From: Verrucomicrobium sp.
GTDB taxonomy: Bacteria; Verrucomicrobiota; Verrucomicrobiia; Limisphaerales; UBA9464
NCBI GenBank assembly: GCA_021298285.1
Contig: JAJTFN010000042.1
Span: forward strand, 1-33,132
Length of the DNA: 33,132 bases
Reading direction: 5' to 3'
Made by a program: the position numbers and the translations under genes. Below are positions 1-7,375 of the stretch, piece by piece (positions within the stretch are counted from its first letter, which is position 1; each line of letters begins with the position of its first letter). A model generated the notes under the pieces. It did not search any database. It had not been told where the DNA came from and saw only the letters and a list, made by a program, of their open reading frames with translations.

Positions 1-778
1 CGGAAATGAGGTCCACCTCACCGCTGAGGAACAGGTTGAGCGCCGTGGACGGGTTGTCGCCGCTGAGGACGTCGATGCGCTCGGCATCCACCCGGCCGGC
101 GTCCCAGTAGCGGGGATTGCGGCGCAGGCGGAAGCGGTCGTTCACCCGCCAGCCCAGGAGCTGGTAGGGACCGCTGCACGGGAGGGGGTCGGCCCGGATC
201 CATTGGTCGCCCCAGCGCTCGACGGCACGCCGGGGGATGGGGAAGAAAACCCGCGAGGCAGCCAGTTCCAGGAAGTAGGGCGTGGGGTTCTCGAGGTGCA
301 CCCGGACCGTGCGGGCATCGACGGCCTCGGCCCCGAGCAGGCTCGGGTCCCGAAGCTCCCCATTGACCAAGGCACGGCCATTGCGGACGCAGAAGAACTG
401 GCTGGAGTAGTCGGCCGCCGTCGCCGGCGTGACCACACGGCGCCAGGACCAGACGACCTCCTCGGCATGGATCGGCTCCCCCGTGGACCAGCGGGCCTCC
501 GGCCGCAGGAAGAAGGTGTACGTCCGCCCGTCCCCGGAGATCTCCCAATGCGAGGCCAGGCCCGGCATGGCCGTGCCGTTGGTGGGGTTGAAGCGGGTCA
601 GGCCCTCGAAGAGTGCCGAGGCGATGCGACCGTCGGCTTGGCCGGTAAGGATCTGGGGATCGATGGTCTCCGGCTCAGGGCCGTTGTGGATCACCAGGTC
701 GGCCCGCTCGGCCTGGCCGCACCCCGTCAGCAGGCCCACGAGCAGCGTCCAGGCAGCCAACAGCCAGACAGCCGGCAC
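1..778 (-). CDS. ABC transporter substrate-binding lipoprotein, family 5 (oligopeptide type), partial
   Basis: Reading the minus strand from a GTG at 778 gives an uninterrupted frame to the left edge, so the C-terminal part is missing. The N-terminus is hydrophobic and ends in a lipobox (LLTG-C, Cys20), so a periplasm-facing lipoprotein is predicted. The sequence then follows the SBP_bac_5/OppA pattern: PETIDPQI near residue 35, LFEGLTRFNPTNGTAMPGLA, a WEISGDGRTYTFFLRP stretch, WSTGEPIHAEEVVWSWRR and CSGPYQLLGW. In the family these proteins bind peptides or nickel and feed an ABC importer; the ligand cannot be told here. No ATG fits upstream in this frame, so GTG is the likely start, without a clear ribosome binding site. 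It lies downstream of the secG terminator, so it is probably transcribed separately. Confidence 0.85.
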   Translation of the reverse strand, partial: MPAVWLLAAWTLLVGLLTGCGQAERADLVIHNGPEPETIDPQILTGQADGRIASALFEGLTRFNPTNGTAMPGLASHWEISGDGRTYTFFLRPEARWSTGEPIHAEEVVWSWRRVVTPATAADYSSQFFCVRNGRALVNGELRDPSLLGAEAVDARTVRVHLENPTPYFLELAASRVFFPIPRRAVERWGDQWIRADPLPCSGPYQLLGWRVNDRFRLRRNPRYWDAGRVDAERIDVLSGDNPSTALNLFLSGEVDLIS

Positions 779-843
779 GGGGCCTGGAACCAGCGAACCG
801 GTGCGGGCCGGGCGGGAATCCGACCGCCGCGCCCCGCAAGGGC

Positions 844-874
844 AACAAAAAGCCCCCGTCGTCGGGACGGGGGC
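844..874 (-). terminator. Rho-independent terminator after secG
   Basis: A perfect 9-bp GC-rich stem (852-860 with 866-874, loop of five bases) is followed on the minus strand by a run of five T. It lies 24 bases past the secG stop and before the lipoprotein gene, so it should end the tpiA-secG transcript. Confidence 0.85.
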
Positions 875-897
875 GTTTCGTGGACCAATCCGGGGGA

Positions 898-1311
898 TCA
901 CTTCGCGGGGGCCGGCGCGGCGGGAGCGGCGGCAGGGGCCGGCGCCGTGCCCGGAGCGGGAGCCGCATTGGTCGCGGTGATGAGGCCGGAGGTCATCGCA
1001 TTGGGTGCCGCGCCCGGTTCGGTGCGGCTGACCGCCTCGCGGACGGCCTTGGCGGCCGAACCGGAACCACTCTTCAGGTTGCCCAGCCAAGCCAGGACGA
1101 TGCACAGGGCCAGGAAGATGCCGCCGGTCCACTTGGTGATGGTGGTCAGCGCGCTGCCGGCACCGGCGCCCAGCAGCGTGTCGACCGCGCCCGAACCGAA
1201 GGCCATGCCCATGCCGGCCTCCTTCTTGGGAAGCTGGATGAGGACCAGCAGGCCGAGCAGGAGACAAACCAAGACGAGGACGAAACTCAGGAGGCCGATC
1301 AGGATGCCCAT
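898..1311 (-). CDS. secG: Preprotein translocase subunit SecG
   Basis: A 137-residue protein with the SecG layout: a first membrane helix (residues about 3-25, MGILIGLLSFVLVLVCLLLG), a short loop with IQLPKKEAGMGMAFGSGA, and a second helix (about 60-80, GGIFLALCIVLAWLG). The loop matches the family signature IQ.gKG.Gl..aFGg. SecG supports the SecYEG channel during protein export across the inner membrane. The C-terminal tail of about 50 residues is rich in Ala and Pro and looks disordered, which is common in this family. The start was set at the ATG where family homology begins; a longer frame upstream has no family match. It follows tpiA by 64 bases, a gene order seen in many bacteria. Confidence 0.92.
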   Translation of the reverse strand: MGILIGLLSFVLVLVCLLLGLLVLIQLPKKEAGMGMAFGSGAVDTLLGAGAGSALTTITKWTGGIFLALCIVLAWLGNLKSGSGSAAKAVREAVSRTEPGAAPNAMTSGLITATNAAPAPGTAPAPAAAPAAPAPAK

Positions 1312-1375
1312 GGGGTGTGAGGTGGGAAAGGGTTGGACGTTGGGAAAAGGAAGATGCGGGGCCGGGACGGATTGC

Positions 1376-2140
1376 TCAGATCGCGTTCTTGATGATCTCG
1401 ACAAAGCCCTTGGACTCCAGCGAGGCACCACCGACCAGCGCGCCGTCGATGTCAGGCTGCTGGAGCAGTTCCCGGGCGTTGGACCCCTTCACGCTGCCGC
1501 CATACTGGATGCGCACCCGGCGGGCGACGGCCTCTCCATGCAGGGAGGCCAACACCTTGCGGATGAAGGCATGAACCTCCTGGGCCTGGGCACTGGTGGC
1601 CGTCTTGCCCGTGCCGATGGCCCAGACCGGCTCGTAGGCGAGCACGGTGGATTCCACCTGTTCGGCCGACAGGCCGGCCAGACTGCCGCGGACCTGTCCC
1701 TCGACCACCTTCTCGGTGATGCCCGCCTCGCGCTCGGCGAGGGTCTCGCCGACGCAGACGATCGGGATCAGGTTGTTCGCGTGGGCGTTGGCGGCCTTCT
1801 TGGCCACCAGCGCGTCGGACTCCTTCTGGAACTGGCGACGCTCGCTGTGGCCGAGAATCACGTAGCGCACGGAGAGCTCCCGGAGCATTCCCGGGGCGAT
1901 CTCGCCGGTGAAGGCGCCGTAGCCCGAGTCGCTCAGGTTCTGGGCTCCCAGTCGGAGGTTCGAACCCAGGACCAGCTTGGAGACGTCGGAAAGTGCCGTG
2001 AAGGCGGGGCAAACCACCACGTCGACCTCCTTGACGGCGGCCAGCTCGCGGATCAGGTCGGAGACCAGGGCCACCGCCTCGGAGTTCGTCTTGTTGCTCT
2101 TCCAGTTGCCGGCAACGATCAATTTCCGCTCTTTGTCCAT
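1376..2140 (-). CDS. tpiA: Triosephosphate isomerase
   Basis: A 254-residue TIM, normal length. It interconverts dihydroxyacetone phosphate and glyceraldehyde 3-phosphate in glycolysis and gluconeogenesis in the cytoplasm. Catalytic residues are all visible: Lys14 in AGNWKSNK, His98 in ILGHSERR and Glu170 in AYEPVWAIGTGKTA. The phosphate-binding loop (IQYGGSVK, then GALVGGASL) is also intact. The start is the ATG before DKERKLIVAGNWK; an upstream extension of the same frame is low-complexity and runs into the intergenic region, so it was trimmed. It heads a tpiA-secG unit and diverges from nadD. gap, the next glycolytic enzyme, lies near the right end of this window and is not linked. Confidence 0.97.
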   Translation of the reverse strand: MDKERKLIVAGNWKSNKTNSEAVALVSDLIRELAAVKEVDVVVCPAFTALSDVSKLVLGSNLRLGAQNLSDSGYGAFTGEIAPGMLRELSVRYVILGHSERRQFQKESDALVAKKAANAHANNLIPIVCVGETLAEREAGITEKVVEGQVRGSLAGLSAEQVESTVLAYEPVWAIGTGKTATSAQAQEVHAFIRKVLASLHGEAVARRVRIQYGGSVKGSNARELLQQPDIDGALVGGASLESKGFVEIIKNAI

Positions 2141-2156
2141 GCGAATAAGAACCCGT

Positions 2157-2184
2157 ACTCTAGCCGGCGAGCCGGGCCCGTAAA
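2157..2184 (-). promoter_or_regulatory. Candidate sigma-70 type promoter for tpiA
   Basis: On the minus strand TTTACG (2179-2184) and TAGAGT (2157-2162) are separated by 16 bases, each matching four of six consensus positions. The predicted leader to the tpiA ATG would be only about ten bases. This is a pattern match in a GC-rich intergenic region, so support is modest. Confidence 0.3.
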
Positions 2185-2262
2185 GGGCGAAAAGGCCCCG
2201 GTCCTCGAGACACGGGGGTTGACAGCGGCCCCTCGGAGGCCGCGGACTCGCCGCACGGCAGC

Positions 2263-2898
2263 ATGAACCCTTCGGATCCCAGTCCATCGACCAGCCGACC
2301 CGAACGCGGACCGATCCCGCGCCTCGGACTCTACGGCGGCTCCTTCGACCCCTTGCATCTGGGACACCTGCTGGTGTCGCAGGCGGCGCTCGAGGAACTC
2401 GCCCTCGACCGGTTGTTCTTCATCCCGGCGGCCCAGTCCCCCTTCAAACCCGGGTCGCGACCGGCCAGCGACGCGGCCCGGTTGAGGATGCTGCGCCGGT
2501 CACTGGCTGGCCAACCCCGGATCGAGGTCCACCCGGGAGAGCTCGGACGGGGCGGCATCAGCTACTCGATCGACACCGTCCGGGAATTCCGCGCCCGCTG
2601 GCCGGAGGCCTGTCTGTTTTGGCTCATCGGGGCGGACCACGTCCCCACGCTGCCCCAGTGGCGGGATGCCGACACCCTGGCCGCGGAGGTCACCTTTGTC
2701 GTGATTCCGCGCCCCGGCCAACCGGAGACCTCGCTGCCCGCCCCCTGGCGCCTGCGCCACCTCCAAGGATGGCCGCTGGGGGTGTCGTCCTCCGAGATCC
2801 GGGACCGGATCCGCCGAGGGTTGCCCCATGCCCACCTGGTGCCATCCGGCGCCGCCGGGGTCATCGCTTCCGAGGGGCTCTACCTCGGGCCGACCTGA
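2263..2898 (+). CDS. nadD: Nicotinate-nucleotide adenylyltransferase
   Basis: A 211-residue protein that converts nicotinate mononucleotide and ATP to nicotinate adenine dinucleotide (NaAD) in NAD synthesis. It carries the nucleotidyltransferase signature GGSFDPLHLGHL (about residues 25-36, the HxGH-type motif) and the C-terminal SSSEIRDRIRRG motif (usual form SSTxIR). It also has the NadD-typical IPAAQSPFKP and LIGADHVPTLPQW stretches. The first 20 residues are Pro/Ser-rich and may not be translated. Its end overlaps the end of larB on the other strand by 38 bases. NaAD is the known LarB substrate, so the convergent pair is metabolically linked. Confidence 0.93.
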   Translation: MNPSDPSPSTSRPERGPIPRLGLYGGSFDPLHLGHLLVSQAALEELALDRLFFIPAAQSPFKPGSRPASDAARLRMLRRSLAGQPRIEVHPGELGRGGISYSIDTVREFRARWPEACLFWLIGADHVPTLPQWRDADTLAAEVTFVVIPRPGQPETSLPAPWRLRHLQGWPLGVSSSEIRDRIRRGLPHAHLVPSGAAGVIASEGLYLGPT

Positions 2899-3694
2899 CC
2901 ACGGGCCGGGGAACGGGATCGGGGGCGAGGGAAGCACCCCGGGCCTCGACCAGCGTGTTGATGCCGCTGGCCGCGTAACCCGCGCCAAATCCATTGTCGA
3001 TGTTCACCACCGTCAGGCCGCTGGCGCACGAGTTGAGCATCCCCAAGAGCGCGGTGAGCCCGCCGAAGTGCGACCCATAGCCCACGCTCGTGGGCACACC
3101 GATGAGGGGTTTGCCAACCAGACCGCCCACCACGCTGGGCAGGGCGGCCTCCATGCCGGCCACCACGATCACGACGTTGGCCGACTGGAGATCGGGCAAC
3201 CGTCGCAGCAACCGGTGCAACCCGGCCACGCCCACGTCGTAGACACGACGCACGGTGTTTCCCATGAACTCCGCGGTCACCGCCGCCTCCTCGGCGACCG
3301 GAAGGTCGGTGGTGCCGGCGGCCACCACGGCGATGACCCCGGGGCGCTTGGGCAGCGGTGTCCGCTCCAGGGTCAGGCAGCGGGCGGCCTCGTGGTGCAC
3401 GGCCTCCGGGAAGCGCTTGCGCAAGGCCCGGGCGTGATCGGGGGTCACGCGGGTGGTGAGGACCCGGCCGTCGGCCGCAAGGATCTCGGCGGCGATCGCC
3501 ACCACCTGGGCGGGAGTCTTGCCCGCACCGAAGATGACCTCCGGGAAGCCCTTGCGCAGGGCCCGGTGCTGGTCGACCGCGGCGAAGCCGAGCTCGACGA
3601 CGGGGGCGGCCTGGAAGGCGTGCAGGACCTGCTCGGCCGGCACCTGGCCATGGCGGAACCGTTCCAGGAGTTCAAGGGCTTCGGCGGGGATCAT
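2861..3694 (-). CDS. larB: Nickel pincer cofactor biosynthesis protein LarB
   Basis: A 277-residue AIR-carboxylase-like protein. In the known pathway LarB carboxylates the pyridinium ring of NaAD and hydrolyses its phosphoanhydride, the first step to the nickel-pincer nucleotide of lactate racemase-type enzymes. Family marks include YPEVIFG-like FPEVIFGAGKTPAQV (about residues 50-64), VAAGTTDLPVAEEAAVTAE, the conserved VVAGMEAALPSVVGGLV, GVPTSVGYG and the C-terminal VVNIDNGFGAGYAA. It starts 8 bases after the sulfatase-like gene and is probably co-transcribed with it. LarC, LarE and LarA are not in the window, so pathway completeness here is unknown. Confidence 0.93.
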   Translation of the reverse strand: MIPAEALELLERFRHGQVPAEQVLHAFQAAPVVELGFAAVDQHRALRKGFPEVIFGAGKTPAQVVAIAAEILAADGRVLTTRVTPDHARALRKRFPEAVHHEAARCLTLERTPLPKRPGVIAVVAAGTTDLPVAEEAAVTAEFMGNTVRRVYDVGVAGLHRLLRRLPDLQSANVVIVVAGMEAALPSVVGGLVGKPLIGVPTSVGYGSHFGGLTALLGMLNSCASGLTVVNIDNGFGAGYAASGINTLVEARGASLAPDPVPRPVVRSARGRAPRKR

Positions 3695-3702
3695 CGTGGC
3701 AT

Positions 3703-5046
3703 TCAGGGTCGGGACTGAGGCAGCGGGTCGGCCGCCTCGAGCAGGCGGCGGCGGCCTTCGGCAAGGATTCCGGGATTCTCCGGGCCGACGTCCCGCGAGG
3801 CCCCGGGGTCGCTGCGGAGATCATGGAGGCCCAGCCGGCCCCCGGGAGTCGCCTCGACGACCTTCCAATGGTCCCATCGGAGGGCCCGTCTCGGGGAAGC
3901 CTCGGCCGTCTCCCAGTAGAGGCCACCGGCACGGGGCGACGGGGATGGAGACGGTGCAGCGGCATCGACGGCCAGCAATTCGGGGGCGAGGGACACGCCG
4001 TCGAGGCCCTGCGGCCCGGGGACACGCGCCAGGGCGGAGATCGTCGGAGCGACATCCCACAGCGCCACGGGGCGGTCGTTGGTCCTGCCGGCAGGGATGC
4101 GCCCGGGCCAACTGAACAGGAGCGGCACCCGGAGCCGGGACTCGTCCAAGGGGGCGACCGACCCTCCAACCGCCCCCGTGCCCGTCACCACCAGGATCGT
4201 CTCCCGGCGGATCCGGCTCCGCTCCAACTCTCGGACCACCGCCCCGACCAACCGGTCCCAGGTCGCCAGGTGGGCGGTACGGCTGGCGGCATCAGACGAT
4301 CCTCCGGGCAGCGGGTGCGCCACGTAGAGGAAGAACGGATGGTCCTCATGCACCTGGATGTAGTTCGTGGCGAACCTGGCGAACCAGTCGGGAGCGTAGT
4401 TGGCCAAGGCACCGCGGGTATCGATAAGGTTGTCGAAGAGCTCGTCGTTCCGCCACAGGGCCTTCGGACGGAGGTTGAGCGCCTCGCGGGCGTCGAGGAA
4501 TCCGAACCAGTCCGAGAATCCCTGTCGCAACGGGTGCCCGGGGGTGCCGTTGCCCCCGAGGTCCCAGACCCCGACGGCCGCGGTGCGATGGCCGGCGCCT
4601 CGAAGCACCTCGGCCAGCGTGACGTCCTCGTTGGCCAGGGCCACGGCGTCGGGCCCCCGCAGGCGACCATGACCGGAGTGGCGGCCGGTGATCAGGGCCT
4701 CGCGGCTGACCCTCGCCGACGGCGCCCCGGCGTAGGCGCTGGTCCAGCGCACCCCCTCGGCAGCCAACCGCTCGAGGTGGGGCGACGCGCCGCGGGTGAC
4801 GATGTCGGATTCGGTCCAACCCTCGGCGACGAGGATCACGACGTTCGGCAGGGGGGAGCGTCGGTGGAGGTTGCCCGACGGACTGCCCGCAGGCCGTCTG
4901 CCGTCGCCCGTTCCTCGGACCGTCGGGAATGGAGACGGGGGTGCCGGCGTCTGTGCCAACAGCGGCCCCCATCCCGGGAGCACACCCATCCACCACGCCA
5001 GAAGCATCGCCAGGGCCAAACCGGGGAGACGGTCCACTCGGGTCAT
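3703..5046 (-). CDS. Exported sulfatase-family protein, predicted catalytically inactive
   Basis: A 447-residue protein with an N-terminal hydrophobic export signal (about residues 8-31, ending LLAQ) and an alkaline-phosphatase/sulfatase fold. The frame aligns to arylsulfatases: NVVILVAEG at 68-76, SPHLERLAAEGVRWTSAYAGAP at 88-109, LITGRHSGHGRLRG, GHPLRQGFSDWFGFLDAREALN and VALWDVAPTISALA. The active-site residues are missing. The modified Cys/Ser of C-x-P-S-R is Ala111 (ARVSR). The metal-binding Asp pair (ADD) is AEG at 74-76. The Lys of GKWxLG is Val160 (GVWDLG), and the DNG metal site is GTG near 289. The frame is open throughout, so this is not a frameshift. The ATG at 5046 has GGAG seven bases upstream. 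It lies ten bases after the cytochrome gene and 8 before larB. Confidence 0.85.
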   Translation of the reverse strand: MTRVDRLPGLALAMLLAWWMGVLPGWGPLLAQTPAPPSPFPTVRGTGDGRRPAGSPSGNLHRRSPLPNVVILVAEGWTESDIVTRGASPHLERLAAEGVRWTSAYAGAPSARVSREALITGRHSGHGRLRGPDAVALANEDVTLAEVLRGAGHRTAAVGVWDLGGNGTPGHPLRQGFSDWFGFLDAREALNLRPKALWRNDELFDNLIDTRGALANYAPDWFARFATNYIQVHEDHPFFLYVAHPLPGGSSDAASRTAHLATWDRLVGAVVRELERSRIRRETILVVTGTGAVGGSVAPLDESRLRVPLLFSWPGRIPAGRTNDRPVALWDVAPTISALARVPGPQGLDGVSLAPELLAVDAAAPSPSPSPRAGGLYWETAEASPRRALRWDHWKVVEATPGGRLGLHDLRSDPGASRDVGPENPGILAEGRRRLLEAADPLPQSRP

Positions 5047-5056
5047 CCGGGGGCTC

Positions 5057-5449
5057 CTACTCCTTGCCATGATGCTTGACCAGGTAGTTGACCAGGGCGG
5101 GCACGTCATTGGTAGGGATGGGCGCGCCGTACTTCGCCCGCATCTTCTCGACGCTGGCCGCCCACCCGGCCCGACCGAGCCGGGGTTGCGTGGTGATGTA
5201 GTCGTGCGAATGGCACAGGGCACAATGACGGCGGACGGGTCCGGCCTCATCACCCGCCGGCATGGCGGGCTCCCCCGCGGGAAGCACCCAGGGATCATCG
5301 CGGTGCGGGTTGGGTCGCGGCGCTTCCACCGGCGACGGCGTGGCGATGGTTCCCGAGGTCGCCAGGAGCGACACGACACCGACCAGCGACAAGGCTCCGA
5401 GCGGGATCCAACACCCGGGCGACGGCAACCGGGGACGGCGTGGTTTCAT
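5057..5449 (-). CDS. Monohaem cytochrome c, likely electron acceptor subunit of sulfite dehydrogenase
   Basis: A 130-residue protein with an N-terminal membrane or signal segment (about residues 13-33) and one haem c site, CALCH at 76-80. A downstream Met in SVEKMRAKYG is a plausible sixth haem ligand, and the end (DVPALVNYLVKHHG) matches small class I cytochromes such as SorB. The start codon overlaps the stop of the upstream molybdoprotein gene (ATGA at 5446-5449), which indicates translational coupling. In known SorAB systems the cytochrome takes electrons from sulfite oxidation to the periplasmic chain; that role is inferred here from the pairing. Confidence 0.85.
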   Translation of the reverse strand: MKPRRPRLPSPGCWIPLGALSLVGVVSLLATSGTIATPSPVEAPRPNPHRDDPWVLPAGEPAMPAGDEAGPVRRHCALCHSHDYITTQPRLGRAGWAASVEKMRAKYGAPIPTNDVPALVNYLVKHHGKE

Positions 5450-6660
5450 AGGCTCAGGATGGTGCGTTCCACGACATTGCGCATGTAGCCGGCCGGGTTC
5501 CACAAGGGGTCGAGGGGCTGGCTCTGGCCCAACCGGTTGGTCGCCCGGACCAGAACCTGGGCCGAACCACCGGAGCCAGGCCGCCAATCCAGGGTCCACT
5601 CCCGGAACGCATAGCGACCGAGGTCGGCCCCCAGGCGGGCGGTCGTCCAGGTCCTGCCTCCATCGGTGGACACGGTCACGTCCCGGATCCCGCTCCCCCC
5701 GTCGAAGGCGATGCCGCGCAGGGTCACCCCCTGCCCCGCAGGCGACACGCGCTCGCCGTCGAGGTGGCTGGTGAGGAAGGAGCGCACATTGAACCGCTCG
5801 ATCGGCACGGTGCGTTTCGGCGTGGATCCCGGAGCCACGTGGGCGCAGGGATCATCCGGGATCCGATAGGCCGGATTCATCCAGAATCCGGAGAACGTGG
5901 CATCCACCACCTGGATGGAGTGCAGGTGCTTCACCCAGTAGGTGCCGTAATGACCGGGCACCACCAGGCGCAACGGGTACCCGTTGAGCCAGGGCAACGG
6001 CTCGCCGTTCATCTCCCAGGCCAGCACCACGTCCGGATCCAGCGCCTGGTCGACCTCGAGGGCCTTGACGAAGTCCGGGACACTGGCCACCAGCGGACGA
6101 TCCAGGCCATCGAAGAGCACCTGTTTGGACTGGGGGAGCAGGCTGGAGGCCTTGAGCACGTCCGCCAGACGGACGCCCCGCCAGCGGGCACATCCCATGT
6201 TGCCGTTGCCCGATTGACCGCCAGGAACGCGGGGCTGGAAGAACCCGCGGCTGTTGCCCGAGCACTGGTTCACCGCCACCACTTCGACGGTTTCAAAGCG
6301 TCGCTTGAGCTCCCCGAGGCCCAGGGTCAGCGGCTCCTTCACGGTCCCGCGGACCTGAAGCCGGAAGGTCTCGGGATCAAGGACCGTGCGCGGGGGCGGT
6401 GAACCGGCCAGGTGGTAGCGGACGAAGAACGCGTCGTTGGGGGTCAACAGGCCCTCGTTGAAGACCGGGAACGGAGTCTCGAGCTGGGGCGGCCTCGCCG
6501 TATGCCGGAGGAGCGGGCGCTTCTGGGGATACTTGACCAGCGGTCGATCGCCGTTGTCGAACGGCAGGCGGGCCGATTCCTCCGCGCGGGAAACGACCGC
6601 CCCACCTGTCCATCCGGCCAGGCCCACCGCGCCCGCGGCCAGGAAGCGCCGGCGGTCCAT
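5446..6660 (-). CDS. Sulfite dehydrogenase-like molybdopterin oxidoreductase (SorA type), Tat-exported
   Basis: A protein of about 404 residues beginning with a twin-arginine signal (MDRRRFLAAGAVGLAGW). The molybdopterin domain of the sulfite oxidase family follows. It contains the molybdenum-ligating Cys in VAVNQCSGNSRGFF (Cys133 from this start) and LVVPGHYGTYWVKHL. A C-terminal dimerisation domain (VTLRGIAFDGGSGIRDVTVSTDGGRTW) completes it. The family oxidises sulfite to sulfate in the periplasm and passes electrons to cytochrome c, and a cytochrome c gene overlaps its stop. The ATG at 6660 was preferred because AGAGG lies six bases upstream and the Tat n-region then has normal length; an in-frame ATG at 6687 is possible. 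Family members can act on other substrates, so sulfite is likely but not proven. Confidence 0.9.
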   Translation of the reverse strand: MDRRRFLAAGAVGLAGWTGGAVVSRAEESARLPFDNGDRPLVKYPQKRPLLRHTARPPQLETPFPVFNEGLLTPNDAFFVRYHLAGSPPPRTVLDPETFRLQVRGTVKEPLTLGLGELKRRFETVEVVAVNQCSGNSRGFFQPRVPGGQSGNGNMGCARWRGVRLADVLKASSLLPQSKQVLFDGLDRPLVASVPDFVKALEVDQALDPDVVLAWEMNGEPLPWLNGYPLRLVVPGHYGTYWVKHLHSIQVVDATFSGFWMNPAYRIPDDPCAHVAPGSTPKRTVPIERFNVRSFLTSHLDGERVSPAGQGVTLRGIAFDGGSGIRDVTVSTDGGRTWTTARLGADLGRYAFREWTLDWRPGSGGSAQVLVRATNRLGQSQPLDPLWNPAGYMRNVVERTILSL

Positions 6661-6834
6661 CTGCGGCCTCTGTTCATCCCGGATCATGGGCTCAGGCTAT
6701 CTCGGAGGCCTCCACGGGGAAAGGCCCGAAACCATTGGTGCATCGGCCGCGCGCCTGGACCTGCGAAGACCTCGCCGGGCGGCGCCATCCCGGATCGCCC
6801 CATCCCACCAACCCGGTCGTGGGCCACCCCGGGG

Positions 6835-7260
6835 TCAATGATGCGGAGCCTTCACCTTGGCGTTGGTCGTCCGCAACCTCAGGCACAGGGTGCGGATCAG
6901 GATCTTCAGCCAATCGGGCAACCCGTCGAGGGTCTTGGAGAACGCAGGTCCGGAGATCTTCACGACGGTGGTGTCACTGATCGCCTGCGCGGAGGCCGAC
7001 CGGAGGCTCCCGTCGAGGAAGCTCAATTCCCCGACAATCTGGTTCTCATCAAGGACCTCAAGGTCGATTTCCCGGCCATTTTCCGTGCGGTAGATCCGCA
7101 AGCGGCCTCGACGGATCAGGTACATGGCCCCGGGGAATTGCCCCTCCCGGAACAGATGCTCCCCCTGGCGGACCTGGACGATGTTGCCCCCGTCGACTGC
7201 GGGTGGCCCACCGGGTGGAAGTCGGTCGTCCGGCCGGGACTGGGGTGCTTCGTCGCTCAT
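6835..7260 (-). CDS. Cyclic nucleotide-binding domain protein, single domain
   Basis: A 141-residue protein consisting mainly of a Crp/CNMP beta-roll (about residues 28-118). Visible landmarks are HLFREGQFPGAMYLIRRGRLRIYR, IDLEVLDENQIVGELSFLDGSLRSASA and ISDTTVVKISGPAF. The FxEGxxgxxmYlI and GElsfldg..RsAsa pattern is the family signature; Arg in GSLRSASA sits at the phosphate-binding position, so nucleotide binding is plausible. There is no C-terminal helix-turn-helix, so it is not a classical Crp regulator. It is the last gene of the minus-strand accessory cluster, 115 bases after the preceding gene. The start is the ATG before SDEAPQ. Confidence 0.85.
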   Translation of the reverse strand: MSDEAPQSRPDDRLPPGGPPAVDGGNIVQVRQGEHLFREGQFPGAMYLIRRGRLRIYRTENGREIDLEVLDENQIVGELSFLDGSLRSASAQAISDTTVVKISGPAFSKTLDGLPDWLKILIRTLCLRLRTTNAKVKAPHH

Positions 7261-7375
7261 GGGTTCATGGCCTGCCGCAGAACGATGGCATCCGGCTGGC
7301 AGGAAGGGAACCGGAGGCAGCTCGAGGCCCGGGTCCGACCAATTTCTGGCAGGAAGCCATCGAGCATTGGTTGCT

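Noticed and set aside
2219-2224. TTGACA hexamer upstream of nadD
   Set aside because: It is a perfect -35 consensus, but no acceptable -10 sequence lies at 15-19 bases spacing.
203-2266. Open frame of 687 codons on the plus strand across secG and tpiA
   Set aside because: It lies antisense to three well-supported genes, has the Gly/Arg/Ala/Pro-rich composition of a GC-rich shadow frame and no recognisable domain.
3703-5046. Possibility that the missing sulfatase motifs come from a frameshift
   Set aside because: Homology to sulfatases runs in one frame before, through and after the altered sites, so substitutions rather than a frame change explain them.
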